This document shows, piece after piece, positions 8,614 to 17,717 of a stretch of DNA of 64,000 nt. The DNA is from Chryseobacterium sp. (GTDB taxonomy: Bacteria > Bacteroidota > Bacteroidia > Flavobacteriales > Weeksellaceae), in contig JAITMC010000002.1 of the NCBI GenBank assembly GCA_031277615.1, forward strand, positions 1-64,000, read 5' to 3'. Below the pieces are notes generated by a model. It did no database searches. It was not told the DNA's origin and saw only the letters and a program-made list of their open reading frames with translations. The position numbers were made by a program, and so were the translations under genes. Position 1 is the first letter of the stretch, and every line of letters begins with the position of its first letter.

Positions 8614-11487
8614 TTAGAATCTGAATTGTAAGTTAACAAAGTACGAACGTCCCTGAGTGTACCAGTATTTAGGTCCGAAAGAAGGTCTTGAGCTATAATA
8701 ATCCTGAGCGAAATCCACCGCTTTTGTTTCTCTTGTCTGCTCAAACCCTCCGGTAATAAATCTTTTGTTATTCAAGATATTATTTACAGAAGCTGTCAGT
8801 AACAGATAATACTTTCCGATCATAAATGATTTTCCTGCATTAGCATTTAAGAAAAATGCAGAAGGAAGCTGTACAGGCTTCAGCATATCACGAACCTGCC
8901 CTTCCGTAAGGCCATCATAAGGGGTATTTGAATATGGATTCTGAATGAAATTATTGGTTCTTAGAGCCGGAGCCGGATCCAGATAATTATCATCAAAATA
9001 ATTCCAGTTTGCTCCTACCCACCAGTATTTAGGGTTGTTATAACGGAAACCTAAAGAGAAGGCCTGCTGAGGCGTTCCTCCCTGCTTATAATCTTTAATA
9101 TAAGCTTTTCCAAAAGAAGTTACGCTACTTCCTGAAGCATCAGAAACCAGGTATACTTCCGGATTGTTACGATAAGTGTACTGTCCGTAGCTGGCAAGAC
9201 CCTGTAATGACAAAGTAGGTAAAATTTTCACATCCACACCTAGTTCCGCACCCATGTTTCGTTTTTCAACATTTGACATAACCTGGGTAACAAAAGCACT
9301 CTGTACCTGAGAAACAGATCCGTCCGGATTAGTATTACTCAACTGAATACCATCTGCAAAGAATCTCTGCACATTGGTTTCGTTCTGAGTATCAACAATA
9401 TATCCTGAAGCTCTTAATTTAAGGAAAGGAGTACTGATCACATAGCTTAAATCATTAGCTACATATACGGTACTCTTAATATTAGGGTTAACCAGTGCGT
9501 TGATTCTCGGGTTGATAAACAAATCTTCCAGGAACGGCGCCTGGTTGTATACTGCCCCATTATATACTAAGAAGTTTCTACCGTTGATACGGTAAACAAT
9601 CTGTCCTTTAAGACCATAATTCCAGAAGTTATAATCCTTTCCTTTTCCGTAAGAGTTTTCATACAGATAGTGCTTGAAAAGACCTTCTCTGTTTGAAGTG
9701 GAATATCCTGCCAAAGCAGAAACAAATACATCGAAATTACCCGTTGAGAATTTCAGACCTGGATTTACTTTTGCTTCCTGTCTTCTAAGAATATAGTTAT
9801 ACGTCATACGATCACCTTCCTTAACCTGAATATTAGGATCAAGCGTATTGTAGAATCCTGTAGAACCAGGTTTTGCAGATTCTCTGAACGGGTCTACATT
9901 GATTGCGTAGTCTCCACCCAAAAGATCTTTCATCTCACGATAAAGCTCTGATTTATAATTCTGATAAGAAACGTTTAAAATAAACTTCGTACGGTCGTTA
10001 AAGTTATAGGTATAATGTGTAGCTGCATTAAAGATCTTATCATCACTTACATCATCTACCAGATATACCTTAGAACGTCTTCCGTTCAACCCGTATAAAC
10101 GCATCATTTCACTTTGATCTACAGCATCATCTTTCTGGTTGTTGGCATAGATTCTACCCCAGTTGATCTGCGTTACATCCGGATCACCATTCTGCCAGGC
10201 CGAAAGACTTGTGTTATATCCGTCCCATAATGTTCCGAATAAACCTGGATCAAGAGTATTGTTGTTAGCATTATAATTAATACTGTTGATATAATAACTT
10301 GGTAAATTTCTGTAATAAGCAGGCGATGGATTGGTTACTCCGTTCCAGTCTAAACGGGAGCCTCTGTCTTTTCCGAACTGGTAAGACAATGAAGTCCAAA
10401 GGCTTGAATTCTTATTGATTTTCCAGAAATCCTGAATCTGGAAAATCGGCTGGAATCCTTTTCTTACCCTTTCACTTCGTTTTTCTCCATCCTGCCATCC
10501 CCAGTATGCGTTATAATGCACCCCACGGTAATCATAAACTTCCTGAGTACTAGGGCTTGCGGTGGATCTTCTGTATGGAGCACCAATGAAGTTAAACGTC
10601 ATTGTATGGCTGTCGCTGAATTTCTTTTCCACTCCCAGATAAGCTCCGTAAGCATCATAGAAAGTTCCTTCCTGAATTCCCTCTTCAGCCCATCTTCTTG
10701 CTCCCATTAAAGTAAATGCCCAGCCTTTGCTGCTCATACCTGATGTATATCTCAGGGAAGTTCTGTTTCTGTAATTTCTGTTGGTTAAGGATTGGGTGAA
10801 CTGGAATCCTTTTCTATACTCACTGGCTTTGGTATTTTTGTAAACAACAGAGCTGTTTCCACCAAAAGCGTATTCAGACGGGGAATGGTTAGAGGCAATT
10901 TCCGGATATCTCGTAATCTCATTCAGACCTCCCCAGTTGCTGAAGTCTACATTACCATTATCTGATTTTACCATCGAAACACCATTCAGCATAGATTCTC
11001 CGGTTCTCCCGTCGATACCTCTCGGACGGAACCAGTAGAATCCAAGGTCAAAAGCAGCAATTCTGCTGAAAATGTCCTGAGAAGACTGCAACAATCCTAC
11101 TGTAGAAGCCTGACCGCTGCTACCGTCATCATCATCGTCACCGTCTATGATAGCCAGACCTTGATCTGCGCTTGTAAGAGCAGAATATAGGGTAATTACC
11201 CCTAAATCCTTTCTTTTCTCATCGGCTACGTCAAACTCCATTACTTTCGTTTCGAAGTTGGGTTTCGCAATCACAATTTGGTAATGGCCCGGCTGTAGAT
11301 CTACAAACTGGAAATATCCAATTTTGTCAGCCGTTACATCATTCTCACTCCCTTTAAGATCTACTTCTGCCTTTTCAACAGGCTTTCCTTCTGCATCCTT
11401 AAGATACGCAAACACAGTAGTCTGCGCAAAATAGTATGAAGCAGGAAGTAAAGTAAATAAAGAGACTAATGATAGTTTTTTAATCAT
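8614..11487 (-). CDS. TonB-dependent outer-membrane receptor
   Basis: A 957-residue receptor. Signal peptide at residues 1-22. A carboxypeptidase-regulatory-like beta-sandwich covers about residues 24-100 (VFAYLKDAEGKPVEKAEVDL, GYFQFVDLQPGHYQIVI), followed by an acidic DGDDDDDGSSG linker. A plug domain starts near residue 130 (SSQDIFSRIAAFDLG, NGVSMVKSDNGNVDF). The rest is an aromatic-rich beta-barrel ending in YFVNLQFRF, with the usual terminal aromatic. It lacks the canonical SusC plug signature, so it is a general TonB receptor. The DUF5689 lipoprotein follows 18 bases later and the EEP enzyme is divergent across 247 bases. A -7 box TAAATTTG (11558-11551) lies upstream without a clear -33 element. 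Substrate unknown; DNA- or nucleotide-derived ligands are a hypothesis. Confidence 0.87.
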   Translation of the reverse strand: MIKKLSLVSLFTLLPASYYFAQTTVFAYLKDAEGKPVEKAEVDLKGSENDVTADKIGYFQFVDLQPGHYQIVIAKPNFETKVMEFDVADEKRKDLGVITLYSALTSADQGLAIIDGDDDDDGSSGQASTVGLLQSSQDIFSRIAAFDLGFYWFRPRGIDGRTGESMLNGVSMVKSDNGNVDFSNWGGLNEITRYPEIASNHSPSEYAFGGNSSVVYKNTKASEYRKGFQFTQSLTNRNYRNRTSLRYTSGMSSKGWAFTLMGARRWAEEGIQEGTFYDAYGAYLGVEKKFSDSHTMTFNFIGAPYRRSTASPSTQEVYDYRGVHYNAYWGWQDGEKRSERVRKGFQPIFQIQDFWKINKNSSLWTSLSYQFGKDRGSRLDWNGVTNPSPAYYRNLPSYYINSINYNANNNTLDPGLFGTLWDGYNTSLSAWQNGDPDVTQINWGRIYANNQKDDAVDQSEMMRLYGLNGRRSKVYLVDDVSDDKIFNAATHYTYNFNDRTKFILNVSYQNYKSELYREMKDLLGGDYAINVDPFRESAKPGSTGFYNTLDPNIQVKEGDRMTYNYILRRQEAKVNPGLKFSTGNFDVFVSALAGYSTSNREGLFKHYLYENSYGKGKDYNFWNYGLKGQIVYRINGRNFLVYNGAVYNQAPFLEDLFINPRINALVNPNIKSTVYVANDLSYVISTPFLKLRASGYIVDTQNETNVQRFFADGIQLSNTNPDGSVSQVQSAFVTQVMSNVEKRNMGAELGVDVKILPTLSLQGLASYGQYTYRNNPEVYLVSDASGSSVTSFGKAYIKDYKQGGTPQQAFSLGFRYNNPKYWWVGANWNYFDDNYLDPAPALRTNNFIQNPYSNTPYDGLTEGQVRDMLKPVQLPSAFFLNANAGKSFMIGKYYLLLTASVNNILNNKRFITGGFEQTRETKAVDFAQDYYSSRPSFGPKYWYTQGRSYFVNLQFRF

Positions 11488-11550
11488 GAGTATATTTATT
11501 TTTTTTAATACTTTTCTTCTTAATTTTCAACAGTTTAAAACTTGGGGGCA

Positions 11551-11558
11551 CAAATTTA
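11551..11558 (-). promoter_or_regulatory. Putative -7 promoter box for the TonB/DUF5689 operon
   Basis: TAAATTTG on the minus strand, matching the Bacteroidota TAnnTTTG -7 element, 63 bases before the receptor ATG. No TTTG lies at the right distance upstream, so support is partial. Confidence 0.35.
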
Positions 11559-11697
11559 ATCAAAATTTAGAATTTAAAACTTTTTTAACATTATTTTTTC
11601 TTAACATTGCAGACTTTTATGAATCATTATGTAAAAGAATTATATTTATGCTGTTTTAAATTTACAAATATTTAAAATGGATTGAATTAAAAAAAGG

Positions 11698-11705
11698 TAA
11701 ATTTG
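11698..11705 (+). promoter_or_regulatory. Putative -7 promoter box for the EEP nuclease gene
   Basis: TAAATTTG matches TAnnTTTG exactly and ends 29 bases before the ATG. A well-spaced -33 TTTG is not seen. Confidence 0.4.
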
Positions 11706-11734
11706 TCGTTTAAATAATTTTAATACTCTAGAGG

Positions 11735-12922
11735 ATGAAGAGATTTATGAGTTTTATAGCCATCGTTTTTTCAATAATGGCTTTTGCACAACAGGGGAAA
11801 CTTAGAAAAGTAGCTGCTGTTGGCTTTTTGAATGTAGAAAACCTTTGGGATACGATACGTTCAGCAGATTATATTGATGGGACTAAAGACATCCGAAATC
11901 CTGCTTTCCACAGAAGCATCCCGATTGACTCTATCCAGTTTCTGGAAGCGGAAAAACATGACGGACCGTGGAGCGATGAAGCTTTAAAAGGTAAAAAAGC
12001 GGTACGATACCAAAGCGGTTCCGAAGAGTTTACACCAAAAAGCGGAAAAAATTACAATACAAAGATCTATAAAGCTAAACTCGCTAACGAGGCAAAGGTA
12101 ATTTCTGAAATGGGTGCCCAATATACCAAAACAGCGCCCGCTGTAGTAGGACTTATTGAAGTAGAAAACAGACAGGTAATTGAAGACCTTATCAAGCAGC
12201 CTGCTCTTGCGAAATATGATTACGGAATCGTTCATTACAATTCTTATGACTACAGAGGGATTGATGTTGCCCTGATTTATCAGAAAAGAAGATTCACCGT
12301 AAGCAACTCTTTAAAGAAAGAACTGAAGATTTTTGACGAAAAAGGAAAAAGAGAATACACCAGAGACATTCTGGTAGTAACCGGTTTCCTTGATAATGAA
12401 AAAGTAGCTTTCTTTATGAACCACTGGCCTTCAAGAAGAGGTGGTGAAGCTGTTTCCCTGCCTAAAAGAAATGCAGCTGCCGCTTTGCTTAAACAGCAAA
12501 TGGACAGTGTGAGAGCTGCTGATCCTTCTACCAAACTTTTCGCAATGGGTGACTTTAATGATGATCCTGTAAGCTCAAGTTTGAAAAACCATCTGAAAGC
12601 TGTGGCAAGCCCTAAAGAACTAAGCGAAAACACTCCTTATCTGAACCTGATGTATCCGTTATACAAAAAAGGAATTGCTTCTCTGGCGTACCAGGATGCT
12701 CCGAATCTTTTTGACCAGATCATTGTTTCTAAAAACGTAATTTCGGATCAGGTGACAAAGGAATATTCTGTTTATAAAGCTGAAATCTTTGCTCCCGCTT
12801 ATCTCGTCAACAAAGAAGGTAATTACAAAGGTTATCCTTTCAGGTCATGGAACGGTGATCAGTTCACCGGAGGATATAGCGACCACTTCCCGGCGTTTGT
12901 CATTCTGCAGAAAGAACCATAA
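11735..12922 (+). CDS. Secreted endonuclease/exonuclease/phosphatase (EEP) family enzyme
   Basis: A 395-residue exported enzyme with signal peptide MKRFMSFIAIVFSIMAFAQ. The EEP fold is marked in order by VGFLNVENLWDT (substrate-side Asn), VVGLIEVENRQV (metal-binding Glu), YRGIDVALIYQ, FFMNHWPSRRGGE, MGDFNDDPVSS (catalytic Asp and Asn) and the terminal SDHFPAFVIL (catalytic Asp-His). All expected catalytic residues are present. The family cleaves phosphodiesters in DNA, RNA, lipids or inositol phosphates; the long insert before the core and the secretion signal resemble extracellular nucleases of bacteria. It is divergent from the TonB receptor/DUF5689 pair, suggesting joint use in scavenging phosphate or nucleotides. 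Specificity cannot be read from sequence. Confidence 0.85.
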   Translation: MKRFMSFIAIVFSIMAFAQQGKLRKVAAVGFLNVENLWDTIRSADYIDGTKDIRNPAFHRSIPIDSIQFLEAEKHDGPWSDEALKGKKAVRYQSGSEEFTPKSGKNYNTKIYKAKLANEAKVISEMGAQYTKTAPAVVGLIEVENRQVIEDLIKQPALAKYDYGIVHYNSYDYRGIDVALIYQKRRFTVSNSLKKELKIFDEKGKREYTRDILVVTGFLDNEKVAFFMNHWPSRRGGEAVSLPKRNAAAALLKQQMDSVRAADPSTKLFAMGDFNDDPVSSSLKNHLKAVASPKELSENTPYLNLMYPLYKKGIASLAYQDAPNLFDQIIVSKNVISDQVTKEYSVYKAEIFAPAYLVNKEGNYKGYPFRSWNGDQFTGGYSDHFPAFVILQKEP

Positions 12923-12932
12923 AAATAAAACG

Positions 12933-12957
12933 GCACTCATTTTGAGTGCTTTTTTTA
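12933..12957 (+). terminator. Terminator after the EEP nuclease gene
   Basis: GCACTC-ATTTT-GAGTGC followed by seven T. The next gene's long-form start would fall inside this hairpin, supporting the later ATG at 12973. Confidence 0.85.
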
Positions 12958-12972
12958 TGTAAATTCACTGTT

Positions 12973-13392
12973 ATGAAAAACCTGCTCATCATCATATTAA
13001 TCTCTTTCCTTCCGTTAAGCTGCTTCTCTCAAAGCAACCCAAAGGACAAAGACGAAAAATCTGAAATGAAACCGTCTAAAAACGAAGACGGAGAATGGGA
13101 ACTCACCGTTATTGACCCACAGTTTGATTATTTCCTGAATGCAGTAGCCAAACCCATCAGCCAGTATTCGGAGTCTTACCTGAAGACAAAAAATACATTT
13201 CTGGTCACCGAATGGAATTCTTACTATCATTCAGGGAAATACCGCAACATTATAGAATCCGGGATTGATTATGATCCGAGAGAGAATTACGGGATCAAAT
13301 TCGAGTATAAGCTCTATCAGGTCTTTGCTTATGTGAACTGGCGATATAAACTGAGGATGAATGGGCTTTCAGGAAGTGATGTGATCCGGTAA
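12973..13392 (+). CDS. DUF6146 family exported protein
   Basis: A 139-residue protein when started at the ATG that gives a clean signal peptide (MKNLLIIILISFLPLSCFSQ). An earlier ATG at 12946 lies inside the upstream terminator and adds a non-signal leader, so it is rejected. The core (ELTVIDPQFDYFLNAVAKP, YSESYLKTKN, VTEWNSYYHS, IDYDPRENYGIKFEYKLYQV) matches the DUF6146 family of Flavobacteriia, which has no known function. Cys17 after PLS could be a weak lipobox. The segment between signal and domain is highly charged (KDKDEKSEMKPSKNEDGE). It follows the nuclease gene with a terminator between, so it depends on read-through or a promoter not recognised here. Confidence 0.8.
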   Translation: MKNLLIIILISFLPLSCFSQSNPKDKDEKSEMKPSKNEDGEWELTVIDPQFDYFLNAVAKPISQYSESYLKTKNTFLVTEWNSYYHSGKYRNIIESGIDYDPRENYGIKFEYKLYQVFAYVNWRYKLRMNGLSGSDVIR

Positions 13393-13444
13393 CCTGATGT
13401 AGAAAGATATCCTTTAAAAGATAAAATAACTATTCTTTGATAAC

Positions 13445-13476
13445 AAAAAAGGTCCGGAATTGCTTCCGAACCTTTT
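13445..13476 (-). terminator. Terminator between DUF6146 and sod (probably bidirectional)
   Basis: AAAAGGT-CCGGAA pairs with TTCCG-AACCTTTT with a one-base bulge. A and T runs flank both sides, so it can serve both converging genes. Confidence 0.7.
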
Positions 13477-13496
13477 ATTTTTATAATAGCTGAAAA

Positions 13497-14093
13497 TTAT
13501 TTGTTGAATAATTCCTCTACTTTATCCCAGTTTACCACATCAAAGAAAGCAGAAACATAGTCAGGTCTTCTGTTCTGATAGTTCAGGTAGTACGCATGCT
13601 CCCAAACATCTAGTCCAAGAACCGGAGTTCCTTTTACATCTGCTACAGGCATTAAAGGATTATCCTGGTTGGGTGTAGAAGATACGGATACGGATCCGTC
13701 TTCATTTTTAATCAACCAAGCCCATCCTGAACCGAATCTTGTTTTAGCGGCTTCAGAGAAGTCGGTTTTGAATTTATCAAGACCTCCGTAATTTTCAATT
13801 GCTGCTTTTACATTTCCTACAGGCTCTTTGCTTCCGCCTGGTGTAAGGATCTCCCAGAATAAAGAGTGGTTGAAGTGTCCTCCTCCGTTATTTCTTACCG
13901 CCGGCTTATCAGTTCCTGTTTTGCAGATCTCTTCAATCGTTTTGTCTGCAAGATCAGTTCCTTCAATAGCTTTATTTAGATTGTCGATATAAGCCTGGTG
14001 ATGTTTTGTGTGGTGAATCTCCATTGTTTTGGCATCAATAGTAGGCTCCAATGCATCATAAGCATATCCTAATTTTGGTAATTCAAATGACAT
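13497..14093 (-). CDS. sodA: Superoxide dismutase, Mn/Fe type
   Basis: A 198-residue superoxide dismutase converting superoxide to peroxide and oxygen. Metal ligands are visible as His27 ([11 protein letters not shown]), His76 ([10 protein letters not shown]), Asp162 and His166 ([18 protein letters not shown]). The GSGWAWL and [10 protein letters not shown] motifs, with Gln in NQDNP, resemble Mn-type enzymes such as E. coli SodA more than Fe-type NAGxP enzymes; metal choice can still be cambialistic. The ATG giving [17 protein letters not shown] is chosen because family members start there; an upstream in-frame start would lie close to the transcription start. No signal peptide, so it acts in the cytoplasm. 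A near-perfect promoter lies directly upstream. Confidence 0.95.
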   Translation of the reverse strand: MSFELPKLGYAYDALEPTIDAKTMEIHHTKHHQAYIDNLNKAIEGTDLADKTIEEICKTGTDKPAVRNNGGGHFNHSLFWEILTPGGSKEPVGNVKAAIENYGGLDKFKTDFSEAAKTRFGSGWAWLIKNEDGSVSVSSTPNQDNPLMPVADVKGTPVLGLDVWEHAYYLNYQNRRPDYVSAFFDVVNWDKVEELFNK

Positions 14094-14117
14094 AATTTTT
14101 ATTTTTAATGTTATACC

Positions 14118-14149
14118 CAAATTTAGCCATTATTTAAGCGATAATCAAA
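14118..14149 (-). promoter_or_regulatory. Strong Bacteroidota promoter for sod
   Basis: On the minus strand TTTG (14149-14146), a 20-base spacer, then TAAATTTG (14125-14118). Both elements and the spacing match the Bacteroidota consensus TTTG-N19-21-TAnnTTTG. The predicted transcript starts about 15-20 bases before the sod ATG. Confidence 0.75.
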
Positions 14150-14232
14150 AACTGGAGATTACTTTAATAAATCTTTAACATTGATATATTGATTTAGAAT
14201 GAATTAAATTTCAATGAGTAGGAAACTATTTT

Positions 14233-14240
14233 TACATTTG
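14233..14240 (+). promoter_or_regulatory. Putative -7 box for the following exported protein gene
   Basis: TACATTTG matches TAnnTTTG, 19 bases before the ATG at 14260. No matching -33 element was found. Confidence 0.35.
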
Positions 14241-14259
14241 TCTGATAAAATTCCATTTG

Positions 14260-15282
14260 ATGAAAGTAAAACTGATTTTTTCTCTACTGATCTTTGCCTC
14301 CCTATCCTTTAGCGCACAAACGAAGGAAGAGCTTAAAAAGAAATACGAAGACAGCAACCTGAATCAGGAAACGGATAAAATGATGAAGACTCAAAATGCT
14401 TATCCTGATAGCATTATTCTCCCTCCACTTCATTACACCAACTCTTTTTACACCTTAAAAGAAGATATTCCGGATTTTGAATCCATTTCCATTGATCTGG
14501 AAATCGGGAATGATGTTCCGAAAGATTATTACTTTTACATCGCACCGCTTAATCTGGAATTTAACAATATCCCTATTTACTGCGGTATACAGTCAAAGGG
14601 AGACGGGATAAGTTCAAAAACAGGCAAGCAGGAAAATTACATTCCGTTCAACGGGATTTTTTCAAGATGGTATGAACGGGACAGAAATGCTTTAAAAACT
14701 GATGGTTACTTCATCAGTTCAGATGGCGAAGGAGATTTCATCAGTGTAAGAAATCCGGTTAACTGGAATAAAGGCAGCTATCGTATTACGATTAAAAAAG
14801 ACGGGTACATTCCGGGAAAAGCCCTTCCGCAAGGGATCAAAGAAAAAGATATGTATTTCACCTGGGGAGACTATGAACACACCTGGCTTACCATGACCGT
14901 GGAAGATTTAAAGTCCCACAAAACCATCACGATAGGTTCCCTGGCATTTCCCGGAAAGAAAATCAGGATGAATAAAAACATCGTTTCATTTCTGGAACAA
15001 TACCGATACATCATAGACTTTGCAGCCCAGCCCCGATTTAAAGACTCTGAAGATCATATTTACTATAAAGACATTCCTTATATCAGGGTTATTCAGAAAA
15101 ACATCCTGATCAATGGAAAACCGGCTCATTTTGAAAAAGTAAAAACCCTCCATAACAATACCCATCACCCTGACCAGGATAGCATTAAAGGAAAAATGCC
15201 AATCCTGTCAAAGGATCAGTTTAATGCTGAAACAAACGAACTTATTTTAGAAACCGGAATTTTAAATCCGTACAAGAAATAA
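14260..15282 (+). CDS. Exported protein of unknown function (DUF3472-like)
   Basis: A 340-residue secreted protein with signal peptide MKVKLIFSLLIFASLSFSAQ. The ATG is preferred over an in-frame TTG one codon earlier. The middle region (YYFYIAPLNLEFNNIPIYCG, IFSRWYERD, SSDGEGDFISVRNPVNW, GSYRITIKKD) looks like a beta-sandwich resembling DUF3472-type domains, but I am not certain of the family. The C-terminal 100 residues (FLEQYRYIIDFAAQPRFKD and beyond) show no recognisable motif. It stands alone between the divergent sod gene and the convergent rho gene, with its own likely promoter and a strong shared terminator. No function is proposed. Confidence 0.7.
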   Translation: MKVKLIFSLLIFASLSFSAQTKEELKKKYEDSNLNQETDKMMKTQNAYPDSIILPPLHYTNSFYTLKEDIPDFESISIDLEIGNDVPKDYYFYIAPLNLEFNNIPIYCGIQSKGDGISSKTGKQENYIPFNGIFSRWYERDRNALKTDGYFISSDGEGDFISVRNPVNWNKGSYRITIKKDGYIPGKALPQGIKEKDMYFTWGDYEHTWLTMTVEDLKSHKTITIGSLAFPGKKIRMNKNIVSFLEQYRYIIDFAAQPRFKDSEDHIYYKDIPYIRVIQKNILINGKPAHFEKVKTLHNNTHHPDQDSIKGKMPILSKDQFNAETNELILETGILNPYKK

Positions 15283-15283
15283 A

Positions 15284-15317
15284 AAAAGCACGGAGAAATA
15301 ATGATCTCCGTGCTTTT
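15284..15317. terminator. Bidirectional terminator between the DUF3472-like gene and rho
   Basis: AAAAGCACGGAGA pairs perfectly with TCTCCGTGCTTTT around an 8-base loop. A-tract before and T-tract after make it usable from both strands. Confidence 0.85.
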
Positions 15318-15340
15318 CATTTAACAACAATTAAATTAAT

Positions 15341-17158
15341 TTATTTATTCATCGACATCAGGAATTCTTCATTGTTTAAAGTTCCTTTGATGTTTTTATT
15401 TACAAATTCCATGGCTTCTACCGGATTCATTTCAGAAAGGTATTTTCTCAGGATCCACATTCTCTGGGAAGTTACTTCATCAAGGAGAAGATCATCTCTA
15501 CGTGTGCTGGAAGATACAAGATCGATAGCCGGATAGATTCTTCTGTTGGCAATCTTTCTGTCCAGCTGAAGTTCCATATTACCCGTTCCTTTGAATTCTT
15601 CGAAGATCACTTCATCCATTTTAGAACCGGTATCGATAAGAGCCGTTGCAATAATCGTTAATGAACCACCGCCTTCAATTTTTCTGGCTGCCCCGAAAAA
15701 TCTTTTAGGCTTGTGAAGAGCATTGGCATCCACCCCACCGGAAAGAACCTTTCCTGACGCAGGCGTTACCGTGTTATATGCTCTTGCCAGTCTGGTAATG
15801 GAGTCTAACAGAATCACCACATCATGACCGCATTCTACCATTCTCTGTGCTTTTGCCAGAACAAGGTTAGCCACCTTTACGTGCTTTTCAGCTGCTTCAT
15901 CAAATGTAGAGGCAATAACTTCTGCATTCACGCTTCTTTCCATATCGGTAACCTCTTCAGGACGTTCGTCAATCAGAAGGACCATCATGTATACTTCAGG
16001 ATGATTGGAGGCTATGGAATTGGCAATATCTTTAAGAAGCATCGTCTTACCCGTTTTAGGCTGGGCAACGATCATCGCTCTCTGTCCTTTTCCGATCGGC
16101 GCAAACAGATCTACGATTCTTGTAGAAATGGTTGAGTTGTTTCCTGCCAGATTAAATTTCTCTTCAGGGAAAAGCGGAGTAAGATATTCAAAGGCCACAC
16201 GGTCTTTGATGAATGCAAGATCACGTCCGTTTACTTCTGTAGGTTTTAACAGTGAAAAATATTTTTCACCTTCTTTCGGAAGTCTTACGATCCCTTTTAC
16301 CGTATCTCCGGTTTTCAAACCATAATTTCTGATCTGTGCCGTGGAAACATACACATCATCAGGAGACGAAATATAGCTGAAATCTGATGAACGAAGGAAT
16401 CCGTAGTTATCCGGAAGGATCTCTAAAACTCCTTCAATGCTTACCATCCCATCGAAATTGAATTCTTTTTTAGATTCGGTATGCTCTTCAGATTTCTCAG
16501 CATGTCTGTGCTGGTTCTGATTAGGGTTTTGGTTCTGGTTTTGATTTTTATGGTGGTTTCCGCCGTTTTGCGGATGGTTGTGTCCTTTTTGGTTTTGAGG
16601 CCTGGCCTGAGGTTGAGGATTATTAGGCTTCTCTTCTGCCGGAGCAGTTTCCTGGGATTCTGTGTTTTTAGGAGCTTCCGCTCTTTCCTGTGGCAGAGTT
16701 TCTGTATTACCGGTATTGGTTGAAACTCTTTTTCTTTTCTTTTTGGCGGCTGCCTGTGTGGAGGTTTCTTCAGTAACTGCCGGAGCTTCCACTTTAGGTT
16801 CTTCAGGTTGTACTTCCTGAACTGCCGGTACTGTTTCTTCTGGTTTTTCTTCAACCTTAGGTTTTGGTTCTACCGGAGCTTTTGCTTCTGCTTTGGGCTT
16901 AGCCGCAGTTTTTCTGGGAGCTGCTTTTTTGGCAGGAGCTTTTGCAGGTTTCGCTGCTGGTTTTTCTTCAGTATTCATACTGGTTTCTGTGGCGTTGAAA
17001 TAATCTTTGGAGACTTTAGGATTAGAAGCCTGAAAGTCAAGAATGGCAAAGATTTTATCATTTTCATTGCTGTTTCTTGCAACTTTAACGCCCAAATCTT
17101 TTAAGATTTTAGTCAGTTCCGTTACGGATTTTGACCTTAACGTTTCTATGTTAAACAT
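15341..17158 (-). CDS. rho: Transcription termination factor Rho
   Basis: A 605-residue Rho, the hexameric RNA helicase that ends transcription. Residues 1-48 are the Rho_N helical domain ([20 protein letters not shown]). Residues about 58-232 are a long insertion, first Lys/Ala/Pro/Glu-rich, then Asn/Gln/His-rich, typical in kind of Bacteroidota Rho. Residues 238-315 are the cold-shock-like RNA-binding domain ([20 protein letters not shown]). The ATPase follows, with Walker A AQPKTGKT (Lys371), [13 protein letters not shown], Walker [17 protein letters not shown], and the Q/R-loop regions ([30 protein letters not shown]). The E. coli protein is about 420 residues, so the excess is the insertion. 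It is divergent from a DUF4293 gene with overlapping promoters. Confidence 0.97.
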   Translation of the reverse strand: MFNIETLRSKSVTELTKILKDLGVKVARNSNENDKIFAILDFQASNPKVSKDYFNATETSMNTEEKPAAKPAKAPAKKAAPRKTAAKPKAEAKAPVEPKPKVEEKPEETVPAVQEVQPEEPKVEAPAVTEETSTQAAAKKKRKRVSTNTGNTETLPQERAEAPKNTESQETAPAEEKPNNPQPQARPQNQKGHNHPQNGGNHHKNQNQNQNPNQNQHRHAEKSEEHTESKKEFNFDGMVSIEGVLEILPDNYGFLRSSDFSYISSPDDVYVSTAQIRNYGLKTGDTVKGIVRLPKEGEKYFSLLKPTEVNGRDLAFIKDRVAFEYLTPLFPEEKFNLAGNNSTISTRIVDLFAPIGKGQRAMIVAQPKTGKTMLLKDIANSIASNHPEVYMMVLLIDERPEEVTDMERSVNAEVIASTFDEAAEKHVKVANLVLAKAQRMVECGHDVVILLDSITRLARAYNTVTPASGKVLSGGVDANALHKPKRFFGAARKIEGGGSLTIIATALIDTGSKMDEVIFEEFKGTGNMELQLDRKIANRRIYPAIDLVSSSTRRDDLLLDEVTSQRMWILRKYLSEMNPVEAMEFVNKNIKGTLNNEEFLMSMNK

Positions 17159-17237
17159 ATTTAATGTAAAAATGTAATTAATTGTGAGTAAGAAAAGTAA
17201 GTCCGGTGACTTTTGTTTTCAAGTACATTGTATAATG

Positions 17238-17268
17238 CAAATCTACACTTATTTTTGAATTGTGCAAA
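17238..17268 (-). promoter_or_regulatory. Promoter for rho
   Basis: Minus strand TTTG (17268-17265), 19-base spacer, TAGATTTG (17245-17238). This is a full match to the Bacteroidota consensus and predicts a leader of about 70 bases. The -33 region interleaves with that of the divergent promoter. Confidence 0.72.
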
Positions 17269-17284
17269 ATTTATATTATTTTTG
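17254..17284 (+). promoter_or_regulatory. Promoter for the DUF4293 gene
   Basis: TTTG (17254-17257), 19-base spacer, TATTTTTG (17277-17284). This is a full match to consensus, with the ATG 19 bases after the -7 box. It shares DNA with the rho promoter. Confidence 0.72.
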
Positions 17285-17302
17285 CCTGGAATTTAAGATT
17301 CG

Positions 17303-17692
17303 ATGCTACAGAGAATACAGACCATATGGACTTTTTTAGCAGTTTTAGCTGCTGTTTTCCTTTTTATTTCAGGACAGGATGTTGCTGTTTTCGGCAGTAT
17401 TCCGGTGATTGATGTATGTTGTGTGGTCCTTGTTCTGGTGGGAGCATTGAGTATTTTCAGTTTCAAAAACAGAAAAAGACAAATTTTGCTGAATACAGTC
17501 AGCATCATTATAAACGTTTTGTTGATTGGTGTATTGGCGTACTGGTTACTCAACTTATCCGGAGGAATTCAGTTTCCTGAGAAGGGTATTGAGCCGGTTT
17601 TCCCATTGGTCGCGGTAATCTGTCTGCTTATTGCAAACACGTACATCCGCAGAGATGAGAGGCTCGTAAAATCTGTAGACCGACTTCGATAG
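17303..17692 (+). CDS. DUF4293 family inner-membrane protein
   Basis: A 129-residue membrane protein with four predicted transmembrane helices: about residues 7-25 (TIWTFLAVLAAVFLFISG), 34-52 (VIDVCCVVLVLVGALSIFS), 62-84 (LLNTVSIIINVLLIGVLAYW) and 98-113 (VFPLVAVICLLIANTYI). The start MLQRIQTIWTF and tail YIRRDERLVKSVDRLR match DUF4293, a family of unknown function found next to rho in Bacteroidota. It is transcribed from a promoter that overlaps the rho promoter, so the pair may be co-regulated or compete. Confidence 0.88.
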   Translation: MLQRIQTIWTFLAVLAAVFLFISGQDVAVFGSIPVIDVCCVVLVLVGALSIFSFKNRKRQILLNTVSIIINVLLIGVLAYWLLNLSGGIQFPEKGIEPVFPLVAVICLLIANTYIRRDERLVKSVDRLR

Positions 17693-17717
17693 CCTTACAA
17701 CGATTTTTTGAGTGAGA

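Noticed and set aside
12946-12972. Earlier ATG for the DUF6146 gene
   Set aside because: It lies within the terminator of the nuclease gene and would put a non-signal leader before a good signal peptide.
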